DNA of 64,000 nt from Gordonia sp. PP30 (lineage in GTDB: Bacteria > Actinomycetota > Actinomycetes > Mycobacteriales > Mycobacteriaceae). Under the pieces are notes generated by a model that made no database searches, was not told the origin of the DNA, and saw nothing but the letters and a program-made list of their open reading frames with translations. The stretch lies in NCBI RefSeq assembly GCF_023100845.1, contig NZ_CP095864.1:496001-560000 (forward strand), read 5' to 3'. Every line of letters starts with the position of its first letter. Position 1 is the stretch's first letter. Positions 55,199 through 63,972 of this stretch are shown one piece after another. Position numbers and translations under genes: made by a program.

Positions 55199-56461
55199 AT
55201 GAGCCGTGACCTGCCCGAATGGGTGTCGCCGGAGACCATCGCGGTTCGCGGCGGCCTGATGAGGTCCGGATTCTTCGAGACCTCCGAGGCGCTGTATCTC
55301 AACAGCGGCTACGTCTTCGACTCGGCCGAAGCGGCCGAGCGGGCGTTCACCGGCGAGGACAAACGCTTCGTCTACACCCGCTACGGCAATCCGACGGTCG
55401 AGATGTTCACCGAGCGGCTGCGGCAGATCGAGGGCACCGAGGCGGCGTTCGCGACCGCGAGCGGCATGGCCGCGGTCTTCGTCGCTCTCGGCGCGCTGCT
55501 GAAGAAGGGCGACCGGCTGGTCGCCGCCCGCAGCCTGTTCGGGTCGTGCTTCGTGATCTGCAACGAGATCCTGCCGTCGTGGGGCGTCGACGTCGTCTTC
55601 GTCGACGGTGAGGACCTGGCGCAGTGGGAGGAGGCGCTGTCGACGCCGGCCACCGCGGTGTTCTTCGAGACGCCGTCCAACCCGATGCAGACGCTGGTCG
55701 ACGTGCGGAAGGTCGCCGAACTGGCGCACGCCGCCGGCGCCCAGGTGGTGCTCGACAACGTGTTCGCCACGCCGCTGCTGCAGCGCGGCCTCGACCTCGG
55801 GGCCGACGTGATCGTGTACTCGGGCACCAAGCACATCGACGGGCAGGGCCGCGTGATGGGCGGAGCGATCATGGGCACGCAGGAATACATCTCCGGCCCG
55901 GTCCGCGAGCTGATGCGGCACACCGGTCCCGCGCTCAGCCCGTTCAACGCGTGGGTGATGCTCAAGGGCCTGGAGACGATGAAGCTGCGCCTGGACCAGT
56001 CGGTGGCGAGCGCGCTGAAGATCGCCGAGTTCCTCGACGCCGATCCGCGGGTGGCACGGACGATCTATCCGTTCCTGCCGTCGCACCCGCAGTACGAGCT
56101 GGCGCGGGCGCAGATGGCCGGCGGTGGCACCGTGATCACCTTCGAGCTGGCCGCCGACGGCCGCTCCCCGAGCTCGGCCGGCCGCTCCCCGAACTCCGTC
56201 GAGGGTAAGACCGGCAAGGAGCGGGCCTTCGAGGTGCTCAACGGACTCCGGATCATCGACATCTCCAACAATCTCGGTGACGCGAAGAGCCTGATCACGC
56301 ACCCCGCGACCACCACCCACCGCGCGATGGGACCGGACGGCCGGGCCGCGATCGGCCTCACCGACGGCATGGTCCGCCTCTCCGTCGGCCTGGAGAACGC
56401 CGACGACCTGATCCGCGATCTGGACCAGGCCCTGGGCAGATCGTCGCGGAAGCGGGAATAG
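55199..56461 (+). CDS. metZ: O-succinylhomoserine sulfhydrylase
   Basis: 420 residues. PLP enzyme making homocysteine from O-succinyl- (or O-acetyl-) homoserine and sulfide. ATG at 55199 with GAAGGAG upstream. Cys/Met-metabolism family motifs: FVYTRYGNPTVEMFTERLRQ, ATASGMAAVFVALGALLKKG, VVLDNVFATPLLQRG and YSGTKHIDGQGRVMGGAI with the PLP Lys at about 211. Near residue 322 a 7-residue unit is duplicated (DGRSPSSAGRSPNS), probably a surface-loop insertion. Neighbour of rhodanese as in Rv0390-Rv0391. Confidence 0.94.
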   Translation: MSRDLPEWVSPETIAVRGGLMRSGFFETSEALYLNSGYVFDSAEAAERAFTGEDKRFVYTRYGNPTVEMFTERLRQIEGTEAAFATASGMAAVFVALGALLKKGDRLVAARSLFGSCFVICNEILPSWGVDVVFVDGEDLAQWEEALSTPATAVFFETPSNPMQTLVDVRKVAELAHAAGAQVVLDNVFATPLLQRGLDLGADVIVYSGTKHIDGQGRVMGGAIMGTQEYISGPVRELMRHTGPALSPFNAWVMLKGLETMKLRLDQSVASALKIAEFLDADPRVARTIYPFLPSHPQYELARAQMAGGGTVITFELAADGRSPSSAGRSPNSVEGKTGKERAFEVLNGLRIIDISNNLGDAKSLITHPATTTHRAMGPDGRAAIGLTDGMVRLSVGLENADDLIRDLDQALGRSSRKRE

Positions 56462-56520
56462 TGACCGCATCCGCGACGGTCTGCGGACCGGTGGAACCGG
56501 ATCGGGCCCCTTGCGTCTAA

Positions 56521-57421
56521 ATGGACATGGGGGATACGGGGCGACTCGCACTGGAACTGGCCGATCATGATGGCGTCATTACCGTCGAGCGCGCACTGGC
56601 GTGCGGGCTGACGCGCGAGCAGATCAGGTATCGCGTCCGCTCGGGAAGCTGGAAGTCGCTCGCCCGGGGCGTCTTCCGGTCGTGCTCGCACGCCTATACC
56701 GAGGCGGCGATGGTGCGTGCCGCGGTCGCGGCCCTGCGCGGCGTCGCTGACCGGACGACCGCCGCCTGGTGGCGCGGGCTGGAAACGGAGCTCGCCGCCC
56801 CGCTGACGATCGCGGTCGGGTACGCCTCCCGGCCGGACCGCTGGTCCGGCGGTGCGGTCGAGGCGATTCGCCGGACCTATCACGAAACGGACGTCGAGAC
56901 GGTCCGCGGGCTGAGGGTGACGAGCCTGCCGATGACCGTGCTGTCCGCCGCCTCGGTCGTGAAGGACGGTGCCCGGCTGATCGACCGAGCGCTGCAACAG
57001 CATCCGGTCACGGTCGCGGAGCTGGCCTCCGCGATGGAACGCGGGCGCCGGGATCCGCGGCATGGCCGAAGCTCGGCGGCTGGTCGAGGTGGCCGGAGGC
57101 GATACCGAGTCAGCGGCGGAGCGCCTGTTCGTCGACCTGCTGCGCGCGGAGGAGATCACCGGCTGGCAACCGCAGTACCGGGTCGGGAAATGGCCTGTCG
57201 ACTTCGCCTGGCCGACGGAGAGAATCGCCGTCGAGATCGACGGCTGGGCCTACCACCAGCAGCAGCGGCACTTCGAGCGCGACCACCGGAAGCGAAACGA
57301 CGTGGTTCAGGCGGGCTGGATCGTGCTGAGTTACACCTGGCACCAGTTGAATTACGAGGTCGCCGAGTCGATGAGGCTCCTCGCGGAGAGCCTGGCCGCA
57401 CGACGGGCCGAGCTGCACTGA
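56521..57421 (+). pseudogene. AbiEi-like / DUF559 protein, single frameshift
   Basis: N-terminal part (DHDGVITVERALACGLTREQ, IRYRVRSGSWKSLARGVFR) is the AbiEi-type winged helix common in actinobacterial DUF559 proteins; the C-terminal part, one frame over, is the DUF559 Vsr-like nuclease fold (VDFAWPTERIAVEIDGWAYH, ERDHRKRNDVVQAGWIVLSY). The break is near 57040-57055; removing one G from CCGGG gives a single protein of 299 residues. Its left ATG has no clear ribosome-binding site. Either a decayed gene or a sequence error. A role in defence or toxin control is only suggested by the family. Confidence 0.75.
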
Positions 57422-57510
57422 GATCGAGGTGGATGGTGGGGTGGTTCCCCGTTCGGTGCCGCGGAAACGCGGCTGTGGAGACTGCTCGCTGCTCGGGGCG
57501 GTTCGTTCGA

Positions 57511-58596
57511 TCAGCGGGGATCGATGCCGAGGGCGCGGAAGGCGGTACGGAACTTCGCGTCGGTCTCGGCGACCTCGGCGGCCGGGTCGGATCCGGCGAC
57601 GATGCCGCCGCCCGCCCAGGTGCGGGCCACCCGGTGGCCGGGGTCGATCTGCACGCAGCGGATCGAGACGAGCCACTCGCCGTCACCGCGGGCGTCGCAC
57701 CAGCCGACGGCGCCACCGTAGAACTCGCGCGGGCCCTCGATCTCGGCGATCGCGGCGGCGGCCGCCGCGCGCGGGGTGCCGCAGACGGCGGGGGTGGGGG
57801 AGAGCAGGGCGGCGAGGTCGAGTGCGGTCGCGGTGTCGCGGCGCGGCGGATCGTCACGCAGAATCCCGCGGATCGGCGTCGCCAGATGCCACATCTCGGG
57901 AGTGCTGGACAGCACCGGGACGGCCGGGACGTCGAGGTCCTCGCACAGTGGAGCGAGTCGTGCGGCGATGTCGTCGACGACGAAGGCGTGCTCGCGCAGG
58001 TCCTTGTCCGACGCCGCCAGCGAGGCGGCGGCCGCGGCGTCGAGATCCGGGTCGTGTTGCCGGGCGGCCGACCCGGCGAGCGGGTGGCAGGTGACGACGC
58101 GGCCGGACCGGCGGACCAGCAGCTCGGGGCTGGCGCCGATCAGCCAGCCGCCGCCGGCGGTCTGCGCGGCGAAGACCGCGGACTGCCCGGCGCCGTCGGC
58201 GAACGCCGCGGTGAGGGCGTCCGGATCGACCGGTGCGGCGAACCGCAGGGTGGCCTCTCTGGCCAGCACGATCTTCTCCGCACCGCCGGCCCCGATGATC
58301 CGCAGCGCCGCCTCGACCCGCTCGCGGTGCACCCCGGGCGGGGTGAGCGACGAGTCCGCGGGAACGACGGCGGCCGGGGGCCGGGGGGCCAGCGGCTCCG
58401 GCCGGAACGACCACCGCTCCGGGGCGAGCAGCGCGGCCGGGGCCGCGGTGTCGAACGCGAGGAGTCCCGCGATCACCGCGGCGTCCCCGCCCAGCGCCGA
58501 ACGTGCCGCTGCCACCGAAGCGAACCGGGCGGCGACGCCGGTACCGCGGACGGTCCCGGACGGCCGCGACAGCACGAAGCTCGTCGTGCCGGTCAC
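57511..58596 (-). CDS. entC: isochorismate synthase
   Basis: 361 residues from a GTG at 58596 overlapping the upstream stop (GTGA). Converts chorismate to isochorismate for menaquinone or salicylate-type siderophores. Chorismate-binding motifs: EKIVLAREATLRF, GGGWLIGASPELLVRRSGRV, HPLAGSAAR, EHAFVVDDIAARL, TPAVCGTPRAAA, EFYGGAVGWCDARGDGEWLV and RTWAGGGIVAGSDPAAEVAE. Length matches M. tuberculosis entC (Rv3215). No other menaquinone gene is adjacent. Confidence 0.92.
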   Translation of the reverse strand: MTGTTSFVLSRPSGTVRGTGVAARFASVAAARSALGGDAAVIAGLLAFDTAAPAALLAPERWSFRPEPLAPRPPAAVVPADSSLTPPGVHRERVEAALRIIGAGGAEKIVLAREATLRFAAPVDPDALTAAFADGAGQSAVFAAQTAGGGWLIGASPELLVRRSGRVVTCHPLAGSAARQHDPDLDAAAAASLAASDKDLREHAFVVDDIAARLAPLCEDLDVPAVPVLSSTPEMWHLATPIRGILRDDPPRRDTATALDLAALLSPTPAVCGTPRAAAAAAIAEIEGPREFYGGAVGWCDARGDGEWLVSIRCVQIDPGHRVARTWAGGGIVAGSDPAAEVAETDAKFRTAFRALGIDPR

Positions 58597-59357
58597 CGGG
58601 AGGCGGTGATCTGCTTCTTGTCGACCAGCTTCTTGGCGAGGTCGACGCCGGTGGTCGACTTCACCGCGGTGCCGTGCTCGACGTCGATGCCGACCAGTCC
58701 CAGGCAGTACGTCGAATCGACGCGCAGGATGGCCGGGAAGCTCGCGGTGGCGGCGTTGTCCTCGGTGTCGGTGCTGACCGGCTTGGTCCGCCAGGTGCCG
58801 GCCGCCAGGTCGCTCACGCTCGACGGGCACTCTTCGGTGTGGACGGCCACCGCGTGCACCGGCTTCGCGTTCGGGTCGGTCTCCAGCTCGCGGGTCGCCT
58901 GATCCAGCGAGTCGTTGTCGGTGCGGGTCTCGTCGGACGGCAGGATCGCCAGGATGAGGCTCGAATCATCGGTGATGGTCAGGGCCTTCCATCCGCCGGG
59001 GACGTCGACCTTCACCTTCACGCCGCGATCGAGCGTGAAGCTCTGCGTCTTGCCCGCGTCGCCGGACTTCCACGGCTGCCAGAGCAGGACGCCGATCAGT
59101 ACCGCGATCACGACCACGGCGCCGATGATCCCGGCGATCAGGCCGGTGGACATGCCCGAACGTCCGGCCGGCTGTGGGGCGCCGTATCCGGGCGGCGGCA
59201 CCGCGCTCGGCGGGAACTGCCCCGCGGGCGGGACCTGTCCCGGCGGCGGGAACTGGCCGGGCGGAACCTGACCCGGCTGGGGCGGCGGCGGGTACTGGCC
59301 CTGCGGATCCTGGCCGGACGGCGGCGGGAACTGTCCCGGTGGGGGCGGGTTCGTCAT
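58593..59357 (-). CDS. proline-rich single-span membrane protein
   Basis: 254 residues from ATG 59357. Cytoplasmic Pro/Gly/Gln repeats (PPPGQVPPAGQFPPS-like, residues 1-65), one span (STGLIAGIIGAVVVIAVLIG), then an extracellular domain of about 160 residues with Cys in EECPSS and STYCLGL. Resembles the many mycobacterial envelope proteins of this layout; no function known. Coupled to entC by a 4-bp overlap. Upstream, 240 bp contain the divergent SAM riboswitch. Confidence 0.75.
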   Translation of the reverse strand: MTNPPPPGQFPPPSGQDPQGQYPPPPQPGQVPPGQFPPPGQVPPAGQFPPSAVPPPGYGAPQPAGRSGMSTGLIAGIIGAVVVIAVLIGVLLWQPWKSGDAGKTQSFTLDRGVKVKVDVPGGWKALTITDDSSLILAILPSDETRTDNDSLDQATRELETDPNAKPVHAVAVHTEECPSSVSDLAAGTWRTKPVSTDTEDNAATASFPAILRVDSTYCLGLVGIDVEHGTAVKSTTGVDLAKKLVDKKQITASR

Positions 59358-59460
59358 GGTCGTACGGTATCCGACCGGCCGGATCGGGCACGACGAGGCG
59401 GTTAAATCCGCCGTGAATCTAACCCTCGCGCCGTGGCCGGTGAACCGGCACAGTGATCGG

Positions 59461-59543
59461 CGGGTCACGAGTATCAGCGACAAGCCCGGGCTGGCTGATC
59501 GGCAACCCTCCGCTCGCGAGTGGGGTGCTCCCGGTGACGACCC
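59461..59543 (+). ncRNA. SAM-IV-type riboswitch
   Basis: The pattern GGTCACGAGTATCAGCGACA, AGCCCGGGCTGGCTGATCGG, CAACCCTCC and GTGGGGTGCTCCCGGTGA follows the actinobacterial SAM-IV/SAM aptamer closely. P1 is formed by CGGGTC (59461-59466) and GACCCG (59538-59543). A GC-rich CCGGCCGCCGGCCGACCGG stretch after P1 may form the expression platform. It sits 54 bp before a cysteine-desulfurase-like gene, so SAM should switch that gene off. Recognised by eye, not by a covariance model. Confidence 0.8.
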
Positions 59544-59596
59544 GGCCGCCGGCCGACCGGTCGCGGCAAGCGCGGATTCGCTGAGGAGACACCGTC

Positions 59597-60880
59597 ATGA
59601 CCGCTGTCCTGGAAACCCCCGTGTGCACCGACGATGCACTGGCCGCCGCATTGGCCGTCGCCCCGCTGGCCGAGGTGGTCGGTGCCGAGGAGACCGTGCC
59701 CACGGTCTCCGGTGCGCAGGTGCGGTACGCCAACTTCGACTACGCCGCCAGCGCGCCCGCCCTGGCCTTCGTGGCCGCGGCGGTCACGAAGGCGCTCGGG
59801 CAGTACGCGAGCGTGCACCGCGGGGCGGGACATCTGTCGCAGGTCACCACCGCGCGCTACGAGCGGGCCCGGGAGACGGTCCGCCGGTTCGTCGGCGGCC
59901 GCGCCGACGACACCGTCGTGTTCACCCGCAACACCACCGACGCCATCAACCTGGCCGCCCACGCGCTCCCGGCGGACGGCGAGGTGGTGGTCCTCGACAT
60001 CGAGCACCACGCCAACCTGCTGCCGTGGCAGCGGACCGGGCGCGCCCGCACGGTGGTCGCCCGGCCCACGCTCGACGCCACCCTGGACGCCCTCGAGGCC
60101 GAACTCGCGAGCGCGCCGGCCGCGCTGCTCGCGGTCACCGCGGCGTCGAACGTGACCGGCGAGGTGCTGCCGATCCGCCGGCTCACCGCGCTGGCGCACC
60201 GGCACGGTGCCCGCATCCTGATCGACGGCGCGCAGCTGGTGGCTCACCGGCCCGTCTCGCTGGCCAGTTCGGGCGTCGACTACCTGGTGTTCTCCGGTCA
60301 CAAGGTGTACGCGCCGTTCGGTGCCGGAGTGCTGATCGGCCGGCCCGACTGGCTCGACGCCGCCGAGCCGTACCTGGCCGGTGGCGGTGCGACGGCGCAC
60401 GTCGAGCTGACCGAGACCACCTGGCACACCGGAGCGGCGCGTCACGAGGCGGGCAGCCCGAACGTCCTCGGCGCCGTGGCCATCGCGGCCGCCGCGGAGG
60501 CGATCACCGGGCTCGGTTTCGAACTGATCGGCTACCACGAGCACGACCTGCTGTCCCGCCTCGACGCGGGGCTCGCCGCGCTGCCCGGCATCACGCCGCT
60601 GAGGATCTTCGAGGCCCCGGACGACGTTCCGAACGGAGCCGTCGCGGATCGGGTCGGCATCGCCGGATTCGCTGTCGCGGGCCGCGCGGCGCGTGAGGTG
60701 GCCGAGTACCTCAGCGACCACCACGGCATCGGTGTGCGCGATGGGAAGTTCTGCGCGCACCCGCTGCTGACCCGCCTCGGGCACGGCGACGGCGCGGTCC
60801 GGGTCAGCTTCGGGCTGGGCACCGGGTCCGACGACGTCGACCGGCTCGTCGCCGCGCTCGCGCAGCTGACCGGCGCGTAG
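59597..60880 (+). CDS. cysteine desulfurase-like class V aminotransferase
   Basis: 427 residues. PLP enzyme of the SufS/CsdA fold: NFDYAASAPALAFVAAAV, HRGAGHLSQVTTARYERARE, VFTRNTTDAINLAAHAL, DGAQLVAHRPVSL and YLVFSGHKVYAPFGAGVL with the PLP Lys at 236. The C-terminal part contains RDGKFCAHPLL where SufS enzymes have their active-site Cys loop. AGGAG precedes ATG by about 9 nt. Controlled by the SAM riboswitch, so a role in sulfur mobilisation linked to methionine/SAM status is likely; activity unproven. Confidence 0.88.
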   Translation: MTAVLETPVCTDDALAAALAVAPLAEVVGAEETVPTVSGAQVRYANFDYAASAPALAFVAAAVTKALGQYASVHRGAGHLSQVTTARYERARETVRRFVGGRADDTVVFTRNTTDAINLAAHALPADGEVVVLDIEHHANLLPWQRTGRARTVVARPTLDATLDALEAELASAPAALLAVTAASNVTGEVLPIRRLTALAHRHGARILIDGAQLVAHRPVSLASSGVDYLVFSGHKVYAPFGAGVLIGRPDWLDAAEPYLAGGGATAHVELTETTWHTGAARHEAGSPNVLGAVAIAAAAEAITGLGFELIGYHEHDLLSRLDAGLAALPGITPLRIFEAPDDVPNGAVADRVGIAGFAVAGRAAREVAEYLSDHHGIGVRDGKFCAHPLLTRLGHGDGAVRVSFGLGTGSDDVDRLVAALAQLTGA

Positions 60881-61060
60881 GCCGTATTGCGAAAATCCCT
60901 TTGCGGGCCTCGTCGGCCCGATGAACGGCCGGCTGCGTCGTCGTCCGCCCATCGGACTCGCCGAATGCCTCGTAGAGGACTGTCGCAACACGGCCCAATC
61001 GGCGAACCTTCCGTTTCGGGCCGATTGCCGTAGTTGCACGGCACCCGGATCCGGGCGCAC

Positions 61061-61094
61061 ACTTGCGGTCTGCAATCAGTTGCAGGCCGCAAGT
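61061..61094. promoter_or_regulatory. 34-bp inverted repeat, MarR operator
   Basis: Arms ACTTGCGGTCTGCAA (61061-61075) and TTGCAGGCCGCAAGT (61080-61094), one mismatch, separated by TCAG. Located 23 bp before the marR start. TTGCAG/CTGCAA dyads of this size are typical MarR targets, so autoregulation of the marR-efflux unit is expected. Confidence 0.8.
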
Positions 61095-61116
61095 GTTTCG
61101 TGAGGAAGGGGTTTCG

Positions 61117-61593
61117 GTGTCCGTCTCCGACGACGAACTCGTCGACCGCCTCTTCGCGGCGCTCGCCAAATATCACCGGCTGCGTGATCGCGCGCTGACC
61201 AGAGCCAGTCAGGCGACCGGAGGCACCACCGAACCGGCCGCCTATCGCGCGCTCATCATGCTGAAGCACGGACCGCTGCGCTCGGGTGAGCTGGCACAGG
61301 CCCTCTCGTCCGACCCGTCGACCGTGAGCCGCCATGTGGCGCATCTCGTCGGCGAGGGTCTGGTCCGGCGTGAGGCCGACCCGATCGACGGGCGCGCGCA
61401 CCGCCTGGTGCTGACCGAGGCGGGCTGGGCCACCCTCGGCCGGATGGTCGAGTACCGGCGCGCGATGGGGGCGTCGCTGGTCGGCGAGTGGGCACCCGGT
61501 GAACTCGAAAGATTCGTGACTCTGCTCGACCGATTCGTGAACGCGGTCGAAGCCGAGATCAGCCCAACCACCCCGACAGAAGGCGCCCCATGA
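61117..61593 (+). CDS. MarR family regulator
   Basis: 158 residues from a GTG at 61117 with GAGGAAGG about 7 nt upstream. Winged helix: RALIMLKHGPLRSGELAQAL, SSDPSTVSRHVAHLVGEGLV and the wing RREADPIDGRAHRLVLTEAG. The stop overlaps the efflux pump start (ATGA), so it is co-transcribed with and almost certainly represses it. Operator at 61061-61094. Confidence 0.92.
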   Translation: MSVSDDELVDRLFAALAKYHRLRDRALTRASQATGGTTEPAAYRALIMLKHGPLRSGELAQALSSDPSTVSRHVAHLVGEGLVRREADPIDGRAHRLVLTEAGWATLGRMVEYRRAMGASLVGEWAPGELERFVTLLDRFVNAVEAEISPTTPTEGAP

Positions 61594-63326
61594 CCGACAC
61601 CGCGGACGCGGAGTACTTCCCCTCGCAGGGGATGACCCACCGCCAGATCCTCGCCATCCTCGCCGGCCTGATGGCCGGCATGTTCCTCGCCGCGCTCGAC
61701 CAGACGATCGTGTCGACGGCCATCCGGACCATCGCCGACGACCTGCACGGGTACGACCTGCAGGCCTGGGTCACCACCGCCTACCTGGTGACGTCGACCA
61801 TCGTCACGCCGCTGTACGGCAAGATGTCCGACTTGTACGGCCGCAAACCGTTCTTCCTGGCGGCCATCACCATCTTCATCATCGGCTCGGCACTGTGCGC
61901 GTCGGCAACGTCGATGTACCAGCTGGCCGGCTACCGTGCGTTCCAGGGCATCGGCGCCGGCGGTCTGTTCACGCTGGCACTGACGACCATCGGCGACATC
62001 GTGCCGCCGCGTGAACGCGCCAAGTACCAGGGCTACTTCCTGGCCGTGTTCGGCACATCCAGTGTGCTCGGGCCGGTGCTCGGGGGTCTGTTCGCCGGGG
62101 CCGACTCGATCCTTGGAGTCTCCGGCTGGCGCTGGGTGTTCCTGGTCAACGTGCCGATCGGCATCATCGCGCTGGCACTGGTCTACAAGGTCCTCAACTA
62201 CGACCAACACAAGGTGACCGGTCACCGCACCGACTACTGGGGTGCCGTCGCCGTCGCGGTGACCGTCGCGCCGCTGCTGATCGTCGCCGAACAGGGCCGC
62301 GACTGGGGCTGGCTGTCCGGCCGGTCATGGGCCTGCTACGTGATCGGCGCCGTGGGCCTGATCGCCTTCATCCTGATCGAACGGGCCATGGGCGAGGAGG
62401 CCATCATCCCGCTCCGGATCTTCAAGAACCGGGTGTTCACGCAGGGCATCCTGGTCTCGGTGGTGGTCGGTGCCGTGATGTTCGGCGGCATCTCGATGCT
62501 GCCTCAGTACTTCCAGGTGCTCCGCGGGTCGAGCCCGATGGTCGCCGGCCTGCAGATGCTGCCGATGGTGCTCGGCCTGATGATCGGCTCGATCGTGTCC
62601 GGCCAGCTGATCTCCCGGACCGGCCGCTACAAGGTCTACCCGATCATCGGCTCGGTGATCCTCACGGTCGCGGCGTTCGTGCTGCATTACATCGGCACCG
62701 ACACCCCGATGTGGCTCGTGATGTTGGTCGCCGGGTTCCTCGGCTTCGGTCTCGGCAACCTGATGCAGCCGCTGATGCTGGCCATGCAGAACGTACTGCC
62801 GTTGCGTGACATGGGCATGGCGACCGGCACCGCGACCTTCTTCCGGCAGATCGGCGGCACCCTGGGCGTCGCCGTGTTCTTCTCCATGCTGTTCTCCACG
62901 ATGGGGCCGAACATCGCCGACCATATGAAGTCCGCCTCGCACGATCCGCAGTTCCAGGTCGCGGTCGCACAGGCGGCACAGAGCCACGACCCGGAGGTCG
63001 CGGCGTTCGGCAAGAGTCTGATCGCCGCGTCGCAAGGGGGCGCAAGCCACGCCGCGGGCGCGTCGAGCGTCATGAAGGACACCGCCGTCCTCGAACGGAT
63101 GCCCGCCGATCTGGCGCGGCCGATCAAGGACGGGTTCGCCGAGTCGATGGACCGGGTGTTCCTGGCCGTATCGATACTGTCGCTGCTCGCCATCGTCGGC
63201 ACCGTGACCTGGGCGGAGTTGCCGCTGCGGACCGGCGGTGCCGAGCCGGACGGTGCCGAGCCGGGCGACGGCGAGGTGGTCGAAGGGCCCGATCCGGAGC
63301 CGGACACGGAACCTTCGAAGGCCTAG
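61590..63326 (+). CDS. DHA2-family (14-span) multidrug MFS efflux pump
   Basis: 578 residues. Fourteen spans; motif D1 ALDQTIVSTAIRTIADDLHG, loop motif A YGKMSDLYGRKPFFLAAI and motif C SSVLGPVLGGLFAG define EmrB/QacA drug:H+ antiporters. A long periplasmic loop (residues about 440-510) precedes the last span, and the tail is acidic. ATG overlaps the marR stop (ATGA). Exports hydrophobic toxicants; the drug cannot be named from sequence. Confidence 0.93.
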   Translation: MTDTADAEYFPSQGMTHRQILAILAGLMAGMFLAALDQTIVSTAIRTIADDLHGYDLQAWVTTAYLVTSTIVTPLYGKMSDLYGRKPFFLAAITIFIIGSALCASATSMYQLAGYRAFQGIGAGGLFTLALTTIGDIVPPRERAKYQGYFLAVFGTSSVLGPVLGGLFAGADSILGVSGWRWVFLVNVPIGIIALALVYKVLNYDQHKVTGHRTDYWGAVAVAVTVAPLLIVAEQGRDWGWLSGRSWACYVIGAVGLIAFILIERAMGEEAIIPLRIFKNRVFTQGILVSVVVGAVMFGGISMLPQYFQVLRGSSPMVAGLQMLPMVLGLMIGSIVSGQLISRTGRYKVYPIIGSVILTVAAFVLHYIGTDTPMWLVMLVAGFLGFGLGNLMQPLMLAMQNVLPLRDMGMATGTATFFRQIGGTLGVAVFFSMLFSTMGPNIADHMKSASHDPQFQVAVAQAAQSHDPEVAAFGKSLIAASQGGASHAAGASSVMKDTAVLERMPADLARPIKDGFAESMDRVFLAVSILSLLAIVGTVTWAELPLRTGGAEPDGAEPGDGEVVEGPDPEPDTEPSKA

Positions 63327-63330
63327 CTCA

Positions 63331-63379
63331 ACGACGACGCCCCGCCTCCCGGAGACCTCGGGAAGCGGGGCGTCGTCGT
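63331..63379. terminator. bidirectional terminator between efflux pump and ppa
   Basis: Perfect 15-bp arms ACGACGACGCCCCGC (63331-63345) and GCGGGGCGTCGTCGT (63365-63379), with an inner CCCG/CGGG pair. Confidence 0.9.
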
Positions 63380-63400
63380 ATAGCCGCAGGCCGCCGGGTG

Positions 63401-63880
63401 TCAGGCGCCGTAGCGGGCGACCGCGGCCTGGGCGACCTTCTCGGCTTCGGCTTTGCCGACCCAGCCACCCGGGGTGACCTCCTTGCCCGGCTCCAGGTCC
63501 TTGTAGTGCTCGAAGAAGTGCGCGATGGCGTCGAGCTCGAACTTCGACACGTCGTCGATGTCCTGGATGTGGTCCCAGCGCGGGTCGCCGGCCGGCACCG
63601 CGAGCAGCTTGTCGTCGCCGCCGGCCTCGTCGGTCATGGTGTACATGCCGACGATGCGGGCCTTGACGATGACGCCCGGGAACACCGACTCGGGCAGCAG
63701 CACCATCGCGTCCTGCGGGTCGCCGTCCTCACCGAGGGTGTGGTCGATGTAGCCGTAGTCGGCCGGGTAGCCCATCGGGGTGTAGAGGTAACGATCCAGG
63801 TAGACCTTGCCGGTCTCGTGGTCGACCTCGTACTTGTTGCGGCCGCCCTTGGGGATCTCGATGGTGACCTCGAACTCCAT
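63401..63880 (-). CDS. ppa: inorganic pyrophosphatase (family I)
   Basis: 159 residues. Hydrolyses pyrophosphate to phosphate, Mg-dependent, soluble hexamer in relatives. Motifs: [38 protein letters not shown] (active-site Asp residues) and [22 protein letters not shown] about 7 nt before ATG. Divergent from the gene at 63973 as in M. tuberculosis Rv3628/Rv3627c. Confidence 0.96.
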   Translation of the reverse strand: MEFEVTIEIPKGGRNKYEVDHETGKVYLDRYLYTPMGYPADYGYIDHTLGEDGDPQDAMVLLPESVFPGVIVKARIVGMYTMTDEAGGDDKLLAVPAGDPRWDHIQDIDDVSKFELDAIAHFFEHYKDLEPGKEVTPGGWVGKAEAEKVAQAAVARYGA

Positions 63881-63972
63881 GCGCCTGCTCCTCTCAGTCT
63901 TCGGGGAAATGCTGTCGATCGCGTCAACGATACTGTGGTGGGAACACTTACCAGAACTCCGGAGGGAACCAC

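Noticed and set aside
56521..58902. A single 793-codon + strand gene spanning the DUF559 region and entC
   Set aside because: Only the first ~175 codons look like protein; after the frameshift the frame becomes antisense to entC and its neighbour.
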